Shown: in pieces, positions 13,018 to 14,575 of the stretch
Position numbering within the stretch: position 1 is the first letter of the stretch
Layout: each line of letters begins with the position of its first letter
NCBI RefSeq assembly: GCF_001113365.1
Contig: NZ_CKYA01000015.1
Span: forward strand, 1-14,575
DNA length: 14,575 bases
Direction of reading: 5' to 3'
Origin: Streptococcus pneumoniae
Lineage (GTDB): Bacteria > Bacillota > Bacilli > Lactobacillales > Streptococcaceae
The notes under the pieces: generated by a model
The model's input: the letters and a program-made list of their open reading frames with translations, nothing else
Databases searched by the model: none
Told to the model about the DNA's origin: nothing
Translations under genes and position numbers: made by a program

Positions 13018-13764
13018 TTGGAAGATAGGGTATTTTTTTGTTTTTCAGGTAAAGATAGATTAGTTTATGCTCAGTCTCTAAATTTTCATTTAAAAAATTT
13101 AGGAATTGAAGTGTGGTACGATTATGAAAAACTGTATCTAGGAGATGACGGTGACTATGTCAATATTGAAGAGGGAGTAGAACAATCTAAGATATTTTTA
13201 CTTTTTATTTCAACACAATTATTTCAAAGTACAGGAGCAATGTTAGAATTAGATGCAATTAAAACCAAAATTGATAAATATCAAGAAATAGTAATCATTC
13301 CCATTCTTTGCGAGATAACCAGTAGCCAAATTCCTAAGAAATACAATTGGATTTCTAAGTATATATATGGAGAAATGAAACTTGATATTTCTAGCGGAAC
13401 CTATGATTTATCAATTGATATACTAAAACGTTTACTATACGAACAATTAAAGTCAGTAGAAATAAAAAATCTACTGACTTTAGAAAATATAACAACAGAT
13501 AAATTTATCAATGCTATTGTTGATAAATATAATTATATTGATAAAAATTGTTTTAGCATTAGAATCACAATGCTGTATACATTGATTTTATATTGTTTAG
13601 AAAAATACAATATTAATGATAATATTTCATATTATAGTAGTAGCTTCATTTTTAATAAAGTTAAATTTAATATTCAGCCAACTTTAAAAGAAATAGCTTG
13701 TATGGAATCAATTATACTGGTATTAATCAATAAAATTGAAGGATATTTCTTCAATAATATGTAA
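13018..13764 (+). CDS. TIR-domain protein, ThsB-like (Thoeris defence)
   Basis: This is a 248-residue protein. Residues 1-130 are a TIR domain: VFFCFSGKDRLVYAQSL (5-21), LGIEVWYDYEKLYLGDDG (28-45), IEEGVEQSKIFLLFIS (50-65) and a glutamate in AMLELDA (Glu77) at the position of the catalytic NADase glutamate. In Thoeris, ThsB senses phage and makes a cyclic ADP-ribose signal that activates ThsA. The C-terminal 110 residues are helical, basic and unassigned, and make the protein longer than the about 200-residue ThsB of Bacillus. The start is TTG after AGGAG; no in-frame ATG lies near. Its 3' end overlaps the convergent SIR2-SLOG gene by 42 bp. I infer ThsB from the partner; TIR proteins alone are found in many systems. 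Confidence 0.85.
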   Translation: MEDRVFFCFSGKDRLVYAQSLNFHLKNLGIEVWYDYEKLYLGDDGDYVNIEEGVEQSKIFLLFISTQLFQSTGAMLELDAIKTKIDKYQEIVIIPILCEITSSQIPKKYNWISKYIYGEMKLDISSGTYDLSIDILKRLLYEQLKSVEIKNLLTLENITTDKFINAIVDKYNYIDKNCFSIRITMLYTLILYCLEKYNINDNISYYSSSFIFNKVKFNIQPTLKEIACMESIILVLINKIEGYFFNNM

Positions 13765-14575
13765 TACTAATTCCGCTAGTTTGTCTGGACTATTTTCCGA
13801 ACATAATTTCTCAATATAATTTTCTAAATAAGGGTATTCAGTTATACTTGATTTTATTTTCTCCCCTAACTCTGCTGCAGCAAATCCAGTGCTAGCAATT
13901 GGAATGATATAATTTCCTTGTTCTTTCGAAATTTTAATTTCTTCCCAAACACCCCTAGAAGTGACAATGTCACCTTTACTATTGATTGCCTGACCATACA
14001 TAACAATGGTAAACTTTGTATCCGATATCAGATTTCGTCTATAAGACGTATCCTCATCTAAACTCATATCGTGAGCGAATGGTCGCATAATTAAACGTTT
14101 TTCAATATTAGCCTCATTAATTGAGTAAAGTTTTTGTATGCTGGAACCGGAAATGTAATAGCCAATGTTCTTTCCAAATCCAGTAACTATATTGTATCCT
14201 CCGTCAATTAGTTTTTCAACTAAAGATTTCGAAAGGTTATAGGCTCTAGTCTCCTCTAGTGCATCATCTAAACTACCTGAGATATAAATATTTTTACTAA
14301 TTGTTTTTTCTTTTATTTCCCTCAAAATTTCTTTAATGTCTTCGGGAGTTTGGACCAACAAAACTTTTATGTTGTACCTTTTTCCTAAATCATCTATAAA
14401 AAGTTGAAAATTTTTATCCCCAGGCTTATCTATCATAATTGTATAGAATGCTTTATTATTCTTACCTATGTAACTGTGTAGCTTTTGAATAGATTTTAGA
14501 ACGATATCATCAGTAAAACTATAACCAATAAATAAAAAAGTATTAGTGACTAACTCTCTTTGAAAAAAACTTAAA
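13723..14575 (-). CDS. SIR2-SLOG NAD-degrading effector, ThsA-like, partial
   Basis: The C-terminal 283 residues are visible; the frame is open past the right edge, so the methionine at 14436 is internal. Before it, residues reading LFIGYSFTDDIV belong to the end of a SIR2-like domain. After it comes a SLOG/STALD domain: NIYISGSLDDA, NIVTGFGKNIGYYISGSS, RLIMRPF, SYRRNLISDTKFTIVMYG, GVWEEIKISKEQGNYIIP. In Thoeris, ThsA binds the TIR-made cyclic nucleotide through SLOG, then its SIR2 domain destroys NAD+, causing abortive infection. The gene converges on the TIR gene, overlapping its last 14 codons, so the two are not one operon and each needs its own promoter. The SIR2 catalytic residues lie outside the window. 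Confidence 0.9.
   Translation of the reverse strand, partial: LSFFQRELVTNTFLFIGYSFTDDIVLKSIQKLHSYIGKNNKAFYTIMIDKPGDKNFQLFIDDLGKRYNIKVLLVQTPEDIKEILREIKEKTISKNIYISGSLDDALEETRAYNLSKSLVEKLIDGGYNIVTGFGKNIGYYISGSSIQKLYSINEANIEKRLIMRPFAHDMSLDEDTSYRRNLISDTKFTIVMYGQAINSKGDIVTSRGVWEEIKISKEQGNYIIPIASTGFAAAELGEKIKSSITEYPYLENYIEKLCSENSPDKLAELVLHIIEEISFNFID

Noticed and set aside
14373..14436. Methionine at 14436 as the true start of the SLOG protein
   Set aside because: The frame upstream is open to the edge and encodes SIR2-like sequence (FIGYSFTDD), and no ribosome site precedes that ATG, so it is internal.
1..14575. CRISPR array or insertion sequence
   Set aside because: No regularly spaced direct repeats and no transposase-like translation were seen on either strand.

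Overview
The window looks like an accessory (mobile/defence) island from a low-GC Firmicute, most probably a Streptococcus. The evidence is the AT-rich codon use, strong AGGAGG-type ribosome sites and TATAAT promoters, and a relaxase/MobC/second accessory-protein block that I recognise as the Tn5252-type streptococcal mobilisation module. All assignments come from reading the sequence and translations; no database search was run.

Layout. (1) 1-5378: a compact nonribosomal peptide locus. A minus-strand TetR regulator and an NRPS (C-A-T, then the start of a second C domain, running off the left edge) face a plus-strand type II thioesterase and an Sfp-type phosphopantetheinyl transferase. The intergenic region holds two mirror-image promoters (TTGAAA-N17-TATAAT) and repeated ATAAATGA/ATATATGAAC half-sites that look like TetR operators. 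(2) 5333-8520: a minus-strand mobilisation block (accessory protein, MobC-like protein, MOBP-type relaxase, and a decayed frame after it), preceded by a hairpin-rich non-coding region that is a candidate oriT. No integrase or type IV secretion gene is visible. (3) 8590-11285: a self-contained minus-strand defence cassette. It has a promoter overlapped by a perfect TTAATGTGA-N6-TCACATTAA palindrome, a 28-codon leader ORF with a strong ribosome site, an ABC/SMC-type ATPase, an overlapping HNH nuclease and a terminator. The ATPase+HNH pair is Septu (PtuAB)-like. (4) 11364-12700: a scrapyard of small ORFs, a 19-bp inverted repeat, a tRNA T-arm-like scrap, and a decayed second copy of the mobilisation genes (relaxase N-terminus, MobC C-terminus) fused to a decayed XRE-type regulator. 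(5) 12970-14575: a Thoeris-type pair. A plus-strand TIR protein (ThsB-like) converges on, and overlaps by 42 bp, a minus-strand SIR2-SLOG protein (ThsA-like) whose N-terminus lies beyond the right edge.

How the parts fit. The NRPS block carries its own carrier-protein activating enzyme, editing thioesterase and local regulator, so it resembles a portable biosynthetic unit, although the left boundary is not seen. The mobilisation genes and the remnant of a second, diverged copy suggest repeated arrival and recombination of related elements. The Septu-like and Thoeris-like cassettes flank that remnant, which is the usual picture of a defence island built by turnover of mobile elements. The least explained items are the NRPS product, the CRP-like palindrome and leader ORF of the ATPase/HNH cassette, and the small membrane-peptide/soluble-ORF pair around 11364-11749.
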